A DNA stretch of 64,000 bases from Phycomyces blakesleeanus NRRL 1555(-) (lineage: Eukaryota > Mucoromycota > Mucoromycetes > Mucorales > Phycomycetaceae), in NCBI RefSeq assembly GCF_001638985.1, contig NW_017265136.1:864461-928460 (forward strand), written 5' to 3'. Positions 10,700 to 21,602 of the stretch are shown in pieces. The notes below the pieces were generated by a model. That model ran no database searches, was not told where the DNA came from, and saw nothing but the letters and a program-made list of their open reading frames with translations. Position numbers and translations under genes: made by a program. Within the stretch, counting starts at the first letter, position 1, and each line of letters starts with the position of its first letter.

Positions 10700-10965
10700 A
10701 CAGGAAGCAACAGGAAGCAAATGTCCGACCAGTGGGATAAATGTCTCCTACCAGTGAGATAAATGGACCCGCCAGTGGAAGTAAAACAGGCGGCTGGCAA
10801 CTGGAAACTGGCAACCGGCAACCGGCAACCGACGGCTATATGAAAAGGTCCACTGGCGAGAGATAACAGGTCCACTGGTAGGAGGAAAGGGCCTACCAGT
10901 GGGAAGCAACAAACCCACTGGCAGAAAAGTCCCACTGGCGGAAGCAACAGACTAACAAAAAAAAG
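10700..10965. repeat. CCAGTGG/CCACTGG palindromic short repeats
   Basis: At least eight occurrences of CCAGTGGG, CCACTGGC or CCACTGG sit 15-40 bp apart, with interspersed GAAGCAACAGG and GGCAACCGGCAACC copies. This GC-richer patch differs strongly from the surrounding T-rich DNA. No gene is seen. Confidence 0.6.
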
Positions 10966-12918
10966 CAACAAGCAACAGTACCTTTCATATAACATGGACC
11001 GCCGTGGAAGGCATAGGGAAGGAACAAGCAACGGGAGGGAACAAGCAACGGGAACTAACCCAAAAAAGATGGTACCAGCCGCGCCCACCAGAAGAGACGA
11101 CAGAAAGCAACCAGTAATACACAGGAATACGGACAACGGGCTCACACGCTACACGCGCGCTTGTGGACTTGCTCGATAGACCATGTTTGACCCGTGGCTC
11201 TACTCCATCGGGCCCCTTTGAAAGAAAGAAAGAAAAAGAGAGAGAGCGGTCGGTCGTAAGAGTCCAAAATCGGCTCAACAAGCTTAACAAAATAATATTG
11301 TCAAGGCTTTATGAACGTCTTTTGAACTCTTACAGTCGCCTACTCCATAGGCTTTGATTAATTAGTATTCAAAGTTGCATAGCACATAACGTAAAAAAAT
11401 CATATACTTATCTTAAAGTGATCTGGCTAGCCGTTCATAAGAAAAAAATCATGGCTATCGGAAGACCCTCTTGGCTTCTGTGTATAAACGATGACCGGCC
11501 GGACATAAACCCATATATTACCAGAAGCTCTCCATCGTCTCCACCAGTAGACACGGCCAGTACAAAGAAAAAGGGAAAAAAGGAAACCCAAAAGACGCGA
11601 AAATTTTTCTCTAGTTATAAAAACAAAAATGGGGAGATGATGACGCCTCCCTCACTTTAGTCCAATAAAATTCATTGAAAGTATACATCAATCAAAAGAT
11701 TGGGGGAGATAGGGGGAGAAGGATGGATGGATGCATCCTGTGTGGTGTTGGTCACGTTGATCATTTGTTTCCGTCACAACAAATACTTTTCAGAGAAAGT
11801 ACCTGATTATAATATTGTATATACACAAGCTAAAAAATGAAAACAGAAAGCCTTTTTAAAATATAGCACTGGTCTTGCTTTCCAACTCTTACACTCAGTA
11901 CCTATATGCTTAATTTTTGCAGTGCTATGTTGTAGTATCCTTTAAATGTATCTACTGTTTAATAAAGGACAGGCCTTGAAAGGCGTTTTCGGAAGAAATA
12001 AGGCCGTCATGATACAAAAGATAGAGGGGAGATCATGCAAATAAACAGGCTAAGTCCAAACAAGGAAACCCAATATATATACATTTATACAGGTATGTAT
12101 CACACGTTTCATATTTTCTCACCCTATTTGCTTCCTTTCAAAGGTTACCAAGTTACTTATGAAGTTAATAAAGCAAGCGCACCAAGACAAGAGGTGTTTG
12201 GTAAAGAATACAAAATATACAAGACATAAAAAATGGCTATAGTTATTTGGCTTATTATTTATAAAATAATAATATTTTGAAGAATTTTGATAGTGTGCTT
12301 CTGCTAATCAGACAAGTCTAAGAGTACGCCTAATCGTAGCACTTTCACGTGAATTGATAAATCCCTTTATAAAAAATATATTTTTCGTAAGTCAAAGAGT
12401 GCTTTATACTGCTACTCTCGAATCGACTCTTTTATATATTCAGTATATAAAGACTCTCTATATCTCTTACTAGGATTCTTTTATTTACTCTATATGTATC
12501 AAATTAATGTACTCTAAGCAATAGGCAGCACTATAAATTGCGTATTGAATAATGCAATTTATTTTTGTAATAAAAAAAAAGAGATAAATATGCACTTTTA
12601 ATAACAATATATATCATACATATAGTATGACAATATTATCTGAAATCCTCAAGCCTCTTATAACTTACAAAATAAAGTCTAAAGGCTACTGCTTTAATAT
12701 ATTATGCCTTTTGCAAATGTAATTTTAAGCAGACACGCAATTAATTTTTTATTTTGTGCATATATAAAAAGCAAGTTGTCATCTTTTGTTTATTCTTCCT
12801 TAAATAAAAGAGGTTGGTTATAAAATCGAATAATGCTTTTGCAACAACACTTTATAATTCTTTCTAGCAATATTAGCTCGTAAATATTATTAGCTGTATT
12901 TTACTCGAGTAAAAACAT

Positions 12919-15900
12919 TGTGACAATGAGTTTTATTCTCTTGGATCTCACACGTGCAAATACTTGGAAATGTTGGTATAAGAATTATACAAAAAAGAGT
13001 AAAGAAGTTGAGACAAAGAAAAGTACAACTATCACAAAGTATCGACTTGATTTGGGAGCACAAAGAAAGATGCATTGGCCAGTGTAATTCTTATCCGTGA
13101 TTATTGTTTTTTAAATGTACCCAAGTAGGGCCAGTTTCTTATTTCTCCCATATTTTCCAGCTAGCCACAGCAATGAAAGGTCAACCTCGAGCCAATTGAA
13201 CAAAGTGTTGGTGTGAGTCGTTTCAAACTGAACAGATAGAAGAGGCAGAACAACTAGTTGGAGATTTTGCTGGCATATAAAGGGGTAACTTGATTTTTGT
13301 TTGTGGTCAAAAAGAGTGAGCAACCGGATCTGACATGTAAATAAGAGTAATTTTATAAAGTAATAGAATCTTTTACATGTATAGAGATGAAGTGTAGTGG
13401 CTAGGTAAAGTGATGTACTTTATGGCTTAACAACCATCGGGAGTCTCTTTTGATACTGTTATAACCAGTAATAACATATGCCGATACACATAAGATTAAG
13501 ATAAATCATTATAAACAAGAAATAACAAATGTAAAGAAGCAGTGAATACAAGAAGAAAAACAGTCTTTTCTGATAGAATATGGAGAGACGTATAAGAATC
13601 TAAATGTACACGATCAAGAGCATAAAAGTCTGGAGTGAAGTTAACAGTTGGATTAGAGATAGAAAATCAGCAGAACAGCAAAGAAAAGAGAGAAAATAGA
13701 CTAGATCTTCAGCGCGTACTGATTTGGAATTGGGATGGAATCATAATTACCAATTTGCAGAGTTAAAAGAGTAAAAATGCTATATTAAGTCACCAAAACA
13801 TATGCGAAGAAAGCAATAAGGTCTTGGAAATTATATTTATAAGCGACACTATTTTTGTAACTAAAATTGTAAGCAATAATTGACTACTGTTGTAAACGAG
13901 TATTTATTACTGCTGGGCTTGAGATCAATATCAAAGGATGAATAATTTATTGTTAATAATTCCAGCTAAATAAATCTGCGTATACTTTAATAGCTAATAC
14001 ATAAGTTATCATATATGTAATTTATTATTGTTTTATATTATTAGCATAGCATGCAATACATGATCACAGACATTACATATACAACATAGTGATATTTCAT
14101 CTAAATGTTTATCTTACTATAGTTATACTTTATTTAAAGACTACACATCAGCTTATGATGCAAACACATCACCCGACTACTTGGGTCAGAAAATTCAAAT
14201 ACTACCAATATTATATGTGCTCTTTTTTGTTCAAAGTCTCTGGCTGATATAACTAGAAGGTCGTTGTATCCATACATTTTTTAGATGAATGATATTCCTT
14301 AATTATGTTTCATAATAATGTCATGTTGCGTGTATATTCACATTTTCAGCTGGCCCAGACATATCATATCTTTATAAGCCTTTTTGTATCAATTATGTAA
14401 ACCAATTAGTTAAGCTAAGACCTTAAGAAAAACACGATTGTTACGGCTGGTGCAGAAGTCAATTTAAAATTATAAGGATTGTAAAAATGAATCCCAGCAA
14501 TATATATCTATTTCTATTTCTCTCTCTTATTTATTATTCATTATCCAAAGAAACACATCTTATCCCAAAATCTTAGTATGGCTTAGTAGTATCTTACTGA
14601 TTATATTATTATTTTAATTATCAAAATATTTTTATAAGCATCGAAAGGTGAAAGCAATAAAGGTCATTATTATATTGGACCTCTATTTTTATCTTTTTCA
14701 AGAGAACAAGCTGCCAATTGTCAATATTTGGGCTAAGGAGTTTTTAGAAAAGATTGATATATATTCTTTTTTTTTCTGTTAACGATTTGGGTCATTTCTT
14801 TACATAAACCAATACAGCTCGTATCAATAATAATTACTTGAGCACTACTGAAATACAATGTAGAGAGCATATAGATGTCAGCCGTTAATATTATGTAAAA
14901 GAAATTGAATTTTATTGATCTTTTCTTTCCCTTTCTTTTGAAATAAGGCACTGTATATAAGCTATTGTGAATTCTGCTCTCTTTATTCTCTTTATTTCTC
15001 TAAAAAATATTACTTTCAAGCAAAATCGTTGTAAGCAGTATTCAGCCTGGCACAAGTGTGAATAGTAAGATATCAAATATCCTGTACTATTTCAAAGTTG
15101 GACAGCAGTCAGAGTCCAGAATAGAAGAGAAAAAACGATTGGTCAGAGTATATAAAGAACGGAACATCTCTGTGAAATAGTACTACATCGGACAAAATGT
15201 GGCATCTATAGCCTTTTAAGAAGAAGAAAAACGATTATGAAATACTAAAAGAACTATGAGCTGAGCAGAATATTGCAAGCCCACCAAAAGAAGAAAAATA
15301 TTTAACGAAAATTCCCTTTTATTTTCAAACAGAGAATCACTAATAAACCAGTCAAGCGATTTACATGAGGAAACCGCACATAAGAAATTTGCAGAAGTAT
15401 ACTGTGCGCATCGGAACCTGTAATTACCGTAGTTGCATAAGAAAACCGTTGTATTTGGGATACTTTGATATCCGATATCGTATACGAACCCAGATAGAAG
15501 TACCTGTCAAAGAGGTTGTTATAAATGATTATCCAATATGAAGCTCCTATCTGAAACATAATAGCAATATGCCTGATCCATCATTGGCTCATCTTCACGG
15601 AGTACTTAAACTATTATCGCAAATTTGTTACAATGACTCATATTCAGAGTAACTAGATATTTTTCAATAACTATAGATACCAAAGATAAAATAACTTTTA
15701 AGATAATCGGATTTGGCTGAACATCTCTGAATAATAATAAAAAAGACTCAAAGTACTTGTCGTTCCAACCTTTCCTACACACATAAATATAACAGTATCG
15801 TTTAAAGCATTTGAATAAAAGCTATATAATAATTCTAATACTATTCACAAGTATCTGTACCCGTCCGATCCAAGAGACTAAATCTCATTGTCTCAAAAAA

Positions 15901-16450
15901 AATAGTTTGATGGAAATTACAGCTATGATTTTTCTTTTGCAGTTACACCTTGTACTATATGAAGTGTTATATCTACATTTACCTCCCAGATATTAAAAGG
16001 GTGTCTAATTGTGTTTTGTAAGTCAGGAAGTTTGATTTACCTAGCACTATTATATCCTCTATCCTTTTTCCTCTTATATTTGTTTTCTTATATTCGACGT
16101 GATTTGTGAGAGATACAAGCTACAATTTATTTAGTATGGTTTAGACCTTATTTCTGCGTACACTGCCCAAGTACACGGCTGTACACAAAATATAATATTT
16201 CCGCTTTGCCAACTAGTATAGATATTACAACTGTACAATGGGCCATTATTTTAAAAAACTACTATTTTTCCGGCCTATATAACTTATTTTTGTAATTAAA
16301 TAACAAAGTTACCCACCAGTCAACTAACCGGTAAGCTTGCCTGGAACAATATTTTCTATCGATTTTTCAAAGAATATACTCCACTTATTTACTGGATAAT
16401 AAAAGTAGTACTTACATCCGAGTATATTTTTTGGTGATAAATATAATGCT
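12919..16450. other. spacer of the giant inverted repeat
   Basis: 3.5 kb between the arms. I find only short frames without family features. Two stretches (about 12940-13000 on the minus strand and 15840-15905 on the plus strand) are diverged copies of one another, sharing GATCCAAGAGA and CTCATTGTC, but they are not mirror-placed relative to the centre, so they are older dispersed repeats. There is no recognisable transposase. Confidence 0.5.
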
Positions 16451-19400
16451 ATGTTTTTACTCGAGTAAAATACAGCTAATAATATTTACGAGCTAATATT
16501 GCTAGAAAGAATTATAAAGTGTTGTTGCAAAAGCATTATTCGATTTTATAACCAACCTCTTTTATTTAAGGAAGAATAAACAAAAGATGACAACTTGCTT
16601 TTTATATATGCACAAAATAAAAAATTAATTGCGTGTCTGCTTAAAATTACATTTGCAAAAGGCATAATATATTAAAGCAGTAGCCTTTAGACTTTATTTT
16701 GTAAGTTATAAGAGGCTTGAGGATTTCAGATAATATTGTCATACTATATGTATGATATATATTGTTATTAAAAGTGCATATTTATCTCTTTTTTTTTATT
16801 ACAAAAATAAATTGCATTATTCAATACGCAATTTATAGTGCTGCCTATTGCTTAGAGTACATTAATTTGATACATATAGAGTAAATAAAAGAATCCTAGT
16901 AAGAGATATAGAGAGTCTTTATATACTGAATATATAAAAGAGTCGATTCGAGAGTAGCAGTATAAAGCACTCTTTGACTTACGAAAAATATATTTTTTAT
17001 AAAGGGATTTATCAATTCACGTGAAAGTGCTACGATTAGGCGTACTCTTAGACTTGTCTGATTAGCAGAAGCACACTATCAAAATTCTTCAAAATATTAT
17101 TATTTTATAAATAATAAGCCAAATAACTATAGCCATTTTTTATGTCTTGTATATTTTGTATTCTTTACCAAACACCTCTTGTCTTGGTGCGCTTGCTTTA
17201 TTAACTTCATAAGTAACTTGGTAACCTTTGAAAGGAAGCAAATAGGGTGAGAAAATATGAAACGTGTGATACATACCTGTATAAATGTATATATATTGGG
17301 TTTCCTTGTTTGGACTTAGCCTGTTTATTTGCATGATCTCCCCTCTATCTTTTGTATCATGACGGCCTTATTTCTTCCGAAAACGCCTTTCAAGGCCTGT
17401 CCTTTATTAAACAGTAGATACATTTAAAGGATACTACAACATAGCACTGCAAAAATTAAGCATATAGGTACTGAGTGTAAGAGTTGGAAAGCAAGACCAG
17501 TGCTATATTTTAAAAAGGCTTTCTGTTTTCATTTTTTAGCTTGTGTATATACAATATTATAATCAGGTACTTTCTCTGAAAAGTATTTGTTGTGACGGAA
17601 ACAAATGATCAACGTGACCAACACCACACAGGATGCATCCATCCATCCTTCTCCCCCTATCTCCCCCAATCTTTTGATTGATGTATACTTTCAATGAATT
17701 TTATTGGACTAAAGTGAGGGAGGCGTCATCATCTCCCCATTTTTGTTTTTATAACTAGAGAAAAATTTTCGCGTCTTTTGGGTTTCCTTTTTTCCCTTTT
17801 TCTTTGTACTGGCCGTGTCTACTGGTGGAGACGATGGAGAGCTTCTGGTAATATATGGGTTTATGTCCGGCCGGTCATCGTTTATACACAGAAGCCAAGA
17901 GGGTCTTCCGATAGCCATGATTTTTTTCTTATGAACGGCTAGCCAGATCACTTTAAGATAAGTATATGATTTTTTTACGTTATGTGCTATGCAACTTTGA
18001 ATANNNNNNNNNNNNNNNNNNNNNNNNNNNNNNNNNNNNNNNNNNNNNNNNNNNNNNNNNNNNNNNNNNNNNNNNNNNNNNNNNNNNNNNNNNNNNNNNN
18101 NNNNNNNNNNNNNNNNNNNNNNNNNNNNNNNNNNNNNNNNNNNNNNNNNNNNNNNNNNNNNNNNNNNNNNNNNNNNNNNNNNNNNNNNNNNNNNNNNNNN
18201 NNNNNNNNNNNNNNNNNNNNNNNNNNNNNNNNNNNNNNNNNNNNNNNNNNNNNNNNNNNNNNNNNNNNNNNNNNNNNNNNNNNNNNNNNNNNNNNNNNNN
18301 NNNNNNNNNNNNNNNNNNNNNNNNNNNNNNNNNNNNNNNNNNNNNNNNNNNNNNNNNNNNNNNNNNNNNNNNNNNNNNNNNNNNNNNNNNNNNNNNNNNN
18401 NNNNNNNNNNNNNNNNNNNNNNNNNNNNNNNNNNNNNNNNNNNNNNNNNNNNNNNNNNNNNNNNNNNNNNNNNNNNNNNNNNNNNNNNNNNNNNNNNNNN
18501 NNNNNNNNNNNNNNNNNNNNNNNNNNNNNNNNNNNNNNNNNNNNNNNNNNNNNNNNNNNNNNNNNNNNNNNNNNNNNNNNNNNNNNNNNNNNNNNNNNNN
18601 NNNNNNNNNNNNNNNNNNNNNNNNNNNNNNNNNNNNNNNNNNNNNNNNNNNNNNNNNNNNNNNNNNNNNNNNNNNNNNNNNNNNNNNNNNNNNNNNNNNN
18701 NNNNNNNNNNNNNNNNNNNNNNNNNNNNNNNNNNNNNNNNNNNNNNNNNNNNNNNNNNNNNNNNNNNNNNNNNNNNNNNNNNNNNNNNNNNNNNNNNNNN
18801 NNNNNNNNNNNNNNNNNNNNNNNNNNNNNNNNNNNNNNNNNNNNNAAAATCAAAAAAAAATCAAAAAGTCCAAATTATCCCCTTTATTATGTGTGCTGTG
18901 TTTGGACAAAAAAAAATCAAAAAAAAAATCAAAAAGTCCAAATTATCTTTTTTATTCTTTTCAATATCAAAATCATTCTCTTATTACTATTCCGTGAAAT
19001 TGACTGGACAAAAAAAAAGAATCAAAAAAAGAATCAAAAAAACAAGAAAAAAAACAAAAAGTCCAAATTATCCCCTTTATTATTTTTCAATACCAAAATC
19101 CTCCTCCTCCTATCACTCTTAGCTTATATTGACTGGACAAAAAAAAATAAAAAAAAAACGGACAAAAAAAAAGATCAAAAGAGAAATCAAATGGACCAAA
19201 AAAAAACCGACTGGACTTGACTGAAACCGACTGGACTCGACTGGACTAGCATGGCCTGGAATATCTTAGTATACTTAATTTAATTTAACTTAACTTATAT
19301 TCCCCTTATAAAAATCTTTGAACAATAAATTTTGATCTCATTTGACTTTGATATTATCTTTATGTTTTGTCTCTTTGATTTTGATCTTACATTTGTCTTT

Positions 19401-20037
19401 AAAAAATATTATTAATAATGTTTTTGGTACTACTATATTACACTTGAGAGCTGTCTTATTATACTTGTGTTCCTTGGTAAGGTAGACAAGGTGTATTTTC
19501 TAATGAGGCATTCATTCAAAAATATAATCCTGAATCACGATAGCCCGATAGCCCGATAGCCCGATAGCCCGATAACAGTAAATTGGTCAAAAGTGTACAC
19601 TTAATTTGATGGGCAAATTCACACTTTGTCCCAAATTTCTGCTCTCGGGATTTGTCAAGTGGTTCATTTAGTTCACTATGGCACGGCGGGGTTTGGTTTT
19701 GGTATAGCTCATTCAAAAATATTGTCCTAAATCTGGAAAATTGGAAAACTGGAAAACAGTGTAAATTGGACAAAAGTGTCCCCTTAATTTGGCAGACAAA
19801 TAAAAATTCTGTCCATATTTTTGCTGTTCCAGATTTGTGTGGTGTCTCATTCAAATCAACTTTGAAGTGGCGGTGGTGTGTCTGTAAAAATGACCCAAAG
19901 TATTTAACTAGATCTCTTTAATTTGTTCTTTACTAAAATTGTCCTTCTACAGATATTCATTTTCTTGTCGCTGAACTTATACTTCGACTATATAGCCAAC
20001 TCACAGTGTGCCATTAACTTTGTCTATAATAATAATA
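16451..20037. repeat. right arm of the giant inverted repeat
   Basis: Reverse complement of 7388-12918, with bases corresponding to about 8586-11365 of the left arm replaced by an N gap. The arm begins right after ATGCT with ATGTTTTTACTCGAGTAAAA and ends in GTCTATAATAATAATA before CGGTTTGC. The gap size (842) is far below the roughly 2,780 bp expected from the left arm. Confidence 0.85.
18004..18845. other. assembly gap (842 N)
   Basis: Unsequenced. By symmetry with the left arm it should contain the 47-bp minisatellite, the CCACTGG patch and part of the T-rich array. Confidence 0.95.
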
Positions 20038-20928
20038 CGGTTTGCTGTTATTTTATTATTACATTTTTTTACTGTCTTGATTTTGTTAAAAAGAGATTCA
20101 CAGTGGGAGATAAAGAGGATCGTACCCGAACTATCAGACAAAAAAAAATTAACCTGATATCTGCAAAAAAGCATATAGTCCTATGGACGACGAAGTAACG
20201 AAAAGGGCAGCATGATAATCTGAATCTTCTGTGGTTCAATCATTAGCCTTCTCAAAACCTCCCTTATGTTTATGAAAAGTATCTGTCTGTGCAGAAATTA
20301 GGTACCCATTTGCCATTCATTTTCACAGCAGTCTTTTTCTTTTTGGCTAAAAAATAATTTTGTTTTAATTCATAGTTATATCGATCATTATTCTATTTTT
20401 TTTTATATTTAAAAAATTCTTCATCTCCAAAGTCACTTGGCTTGACTCATTGCTACCTTCACCTATTTTTGGCATTCTCTATGAACAGTTTGGAGTCAGA
20501 AGCCTAAGGAAAAGGCGAAATATGTAACAATTCTAAGCAGGTAGTTTTGTAACAATCTTTGACTGTGGAGTTTGTTCCACTTTTACTAGTATAAATGTAA
20601 GCAAGTAATTTCAAAATATTGAACGCATGTGTGGGCCTAGGATTTATGTCCAAATTCTCTACTGTTCCCCGTCAGCCTCCACCATCTGTGCTAGCCCGAA
20701 ATTGTGCATATGTGGACAGATTTGGTCTGATATTGTAGTGTTGTCAGGTTTCATAAATGGATCGTCCGAGTTTCTGAATGGAATCTCTCTTTGGAGTTCT
20801 TACCCCTGCTGAAATTCGTTCCCAATTCAAAGGTCTTCAGTACCTAGTTACTTATTCTTAGCTTTCATGCCATTTGTCTTTTCTTACATGTTTATTTCAC
20901 ATGTGTCCTTACCAGCTGTATTATTTGT
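20038..20928. other. intergenic
   Basis: DNA just outside the inverted repeat. Weakly protein-like stretches (for example GDKEDRTRTI near 20115) are too short to assign. I see no supported gene. Confidence 0.45.
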
Positions 20929-21297
20929 TTATCTTAAGCTTAGACTTTTGCAAAGTTGTTTTCCCCAACTGGGGGGTTTTCCGTGCTCAGAAAAGAAGTC
21001 ATTAAAATGATCAGTTATTTTTGACCAAAATTTATCACTATTCTGCTCAAATTTATGAACTGCATTGGTGGAAATAAAGATATATGGGTGGCAAATCTGA
21101 ATATCCTCCTCTACAGTGAAGTTCTTTCTGGAAGAAAGAGAGTCTTTTACATATGTGTTAGTATTATCTTTAAGAGACGTTATCTTAATAAAAGTTCTTT
21201 TATTGGTAGCATTTTTAGTCACATAAAAGTTGATGAGGTTGCTTCCATCAGAATTGTCATCTTGGCTGTCATTGATGTTGTTGGCCATTATAAACAA
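20929..21297 (-). pseudogene. SANT/NAM-associated-like transposon protein, N-terminal fragment
   Basis: The 122-residue frame contains FTVEEDIQICHPYIFISTNA and FWSKITDHFNDFFSEHGKPP. This pattern resembles the Myb/SANT- or NAM-associated helical domain often carried as a second gene by Harbinger-type elements in Mucorales. The expected continuation (a stretch that usually reads like SIKNRW) is missing. After GKPPSWGKQL the frame diverges and stops, so this is likely a truncated relic. It is not a copy of the Harbinger companion genes at 48-55 kb. Confidence 0.45.
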
Positions 21298-21602
21298 TTT
21301 TTGTAAGGAAGTGAAAGAAAATTCAAAGCACTTTCTCTAAAAAATGAAAGCAATAAAACTGATAGAATCTACAGTCATTCTATACATCTCCAAGTAGTTG
21401 TTATAACATCAAGCTTAATAATTATAAAAAAGAAACTTAGAATTAAATACTGAAATATATATATATATATATACAACGTATCATACATATGGAAATAATT
21501 TATTATTATATTTGATACAAAAAATAACTATACGAGTCGATTTTCAATTTATTATAACATAGAAGCACTAATTGCTTGTGTAAATATATTTATGTATGCT
21601 CT

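Larger units (their letters stand above)
7388..12918. repeat. left arm of a giant inverted repeat (about 5.5 kb)
   Basis: The reverse complement of this segment reappears at 16451-20037. In the stretches I compared by eye the arms are identical except for one substitution near the outer end (A in the sense of the left arm, G in the right, around 20010). The inner boundary follows TTTTACTCGAGTAAAA, itself a perfect palindrome, and the outer boundary falls in a (TAT)n trinucleotide tract. Left-arm bases about 8586-11365 (some 2.8 kb of simple and tandem repeats) have no counterpart because the right arm has an 842-N gap there. No transposase or target-site duplication was found. It could be a recent inverted segmental duplication, a very long-TIR element, or an assembly product. 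Confidence 0.85.

Noticed and set aside
10156..10740. A 194-codon hydrophobic, apparently multi-pass membrane protein
   Set aside because: It comes from a stop-free 47-bp minisatellite and is matched by similar frames in other phases and on the other strand.
12940..15905. Two diverged copies with GATCCAAGAGA as a SINE
   Set aside because: No box A/box B promoter and no A-rich tail with target duplication were found.
17966..19220. Open frames of 288-412 codons across 18004-18845
   Set aside because: They are produced by N bases with no stop codons; nothing is known about that sequence.
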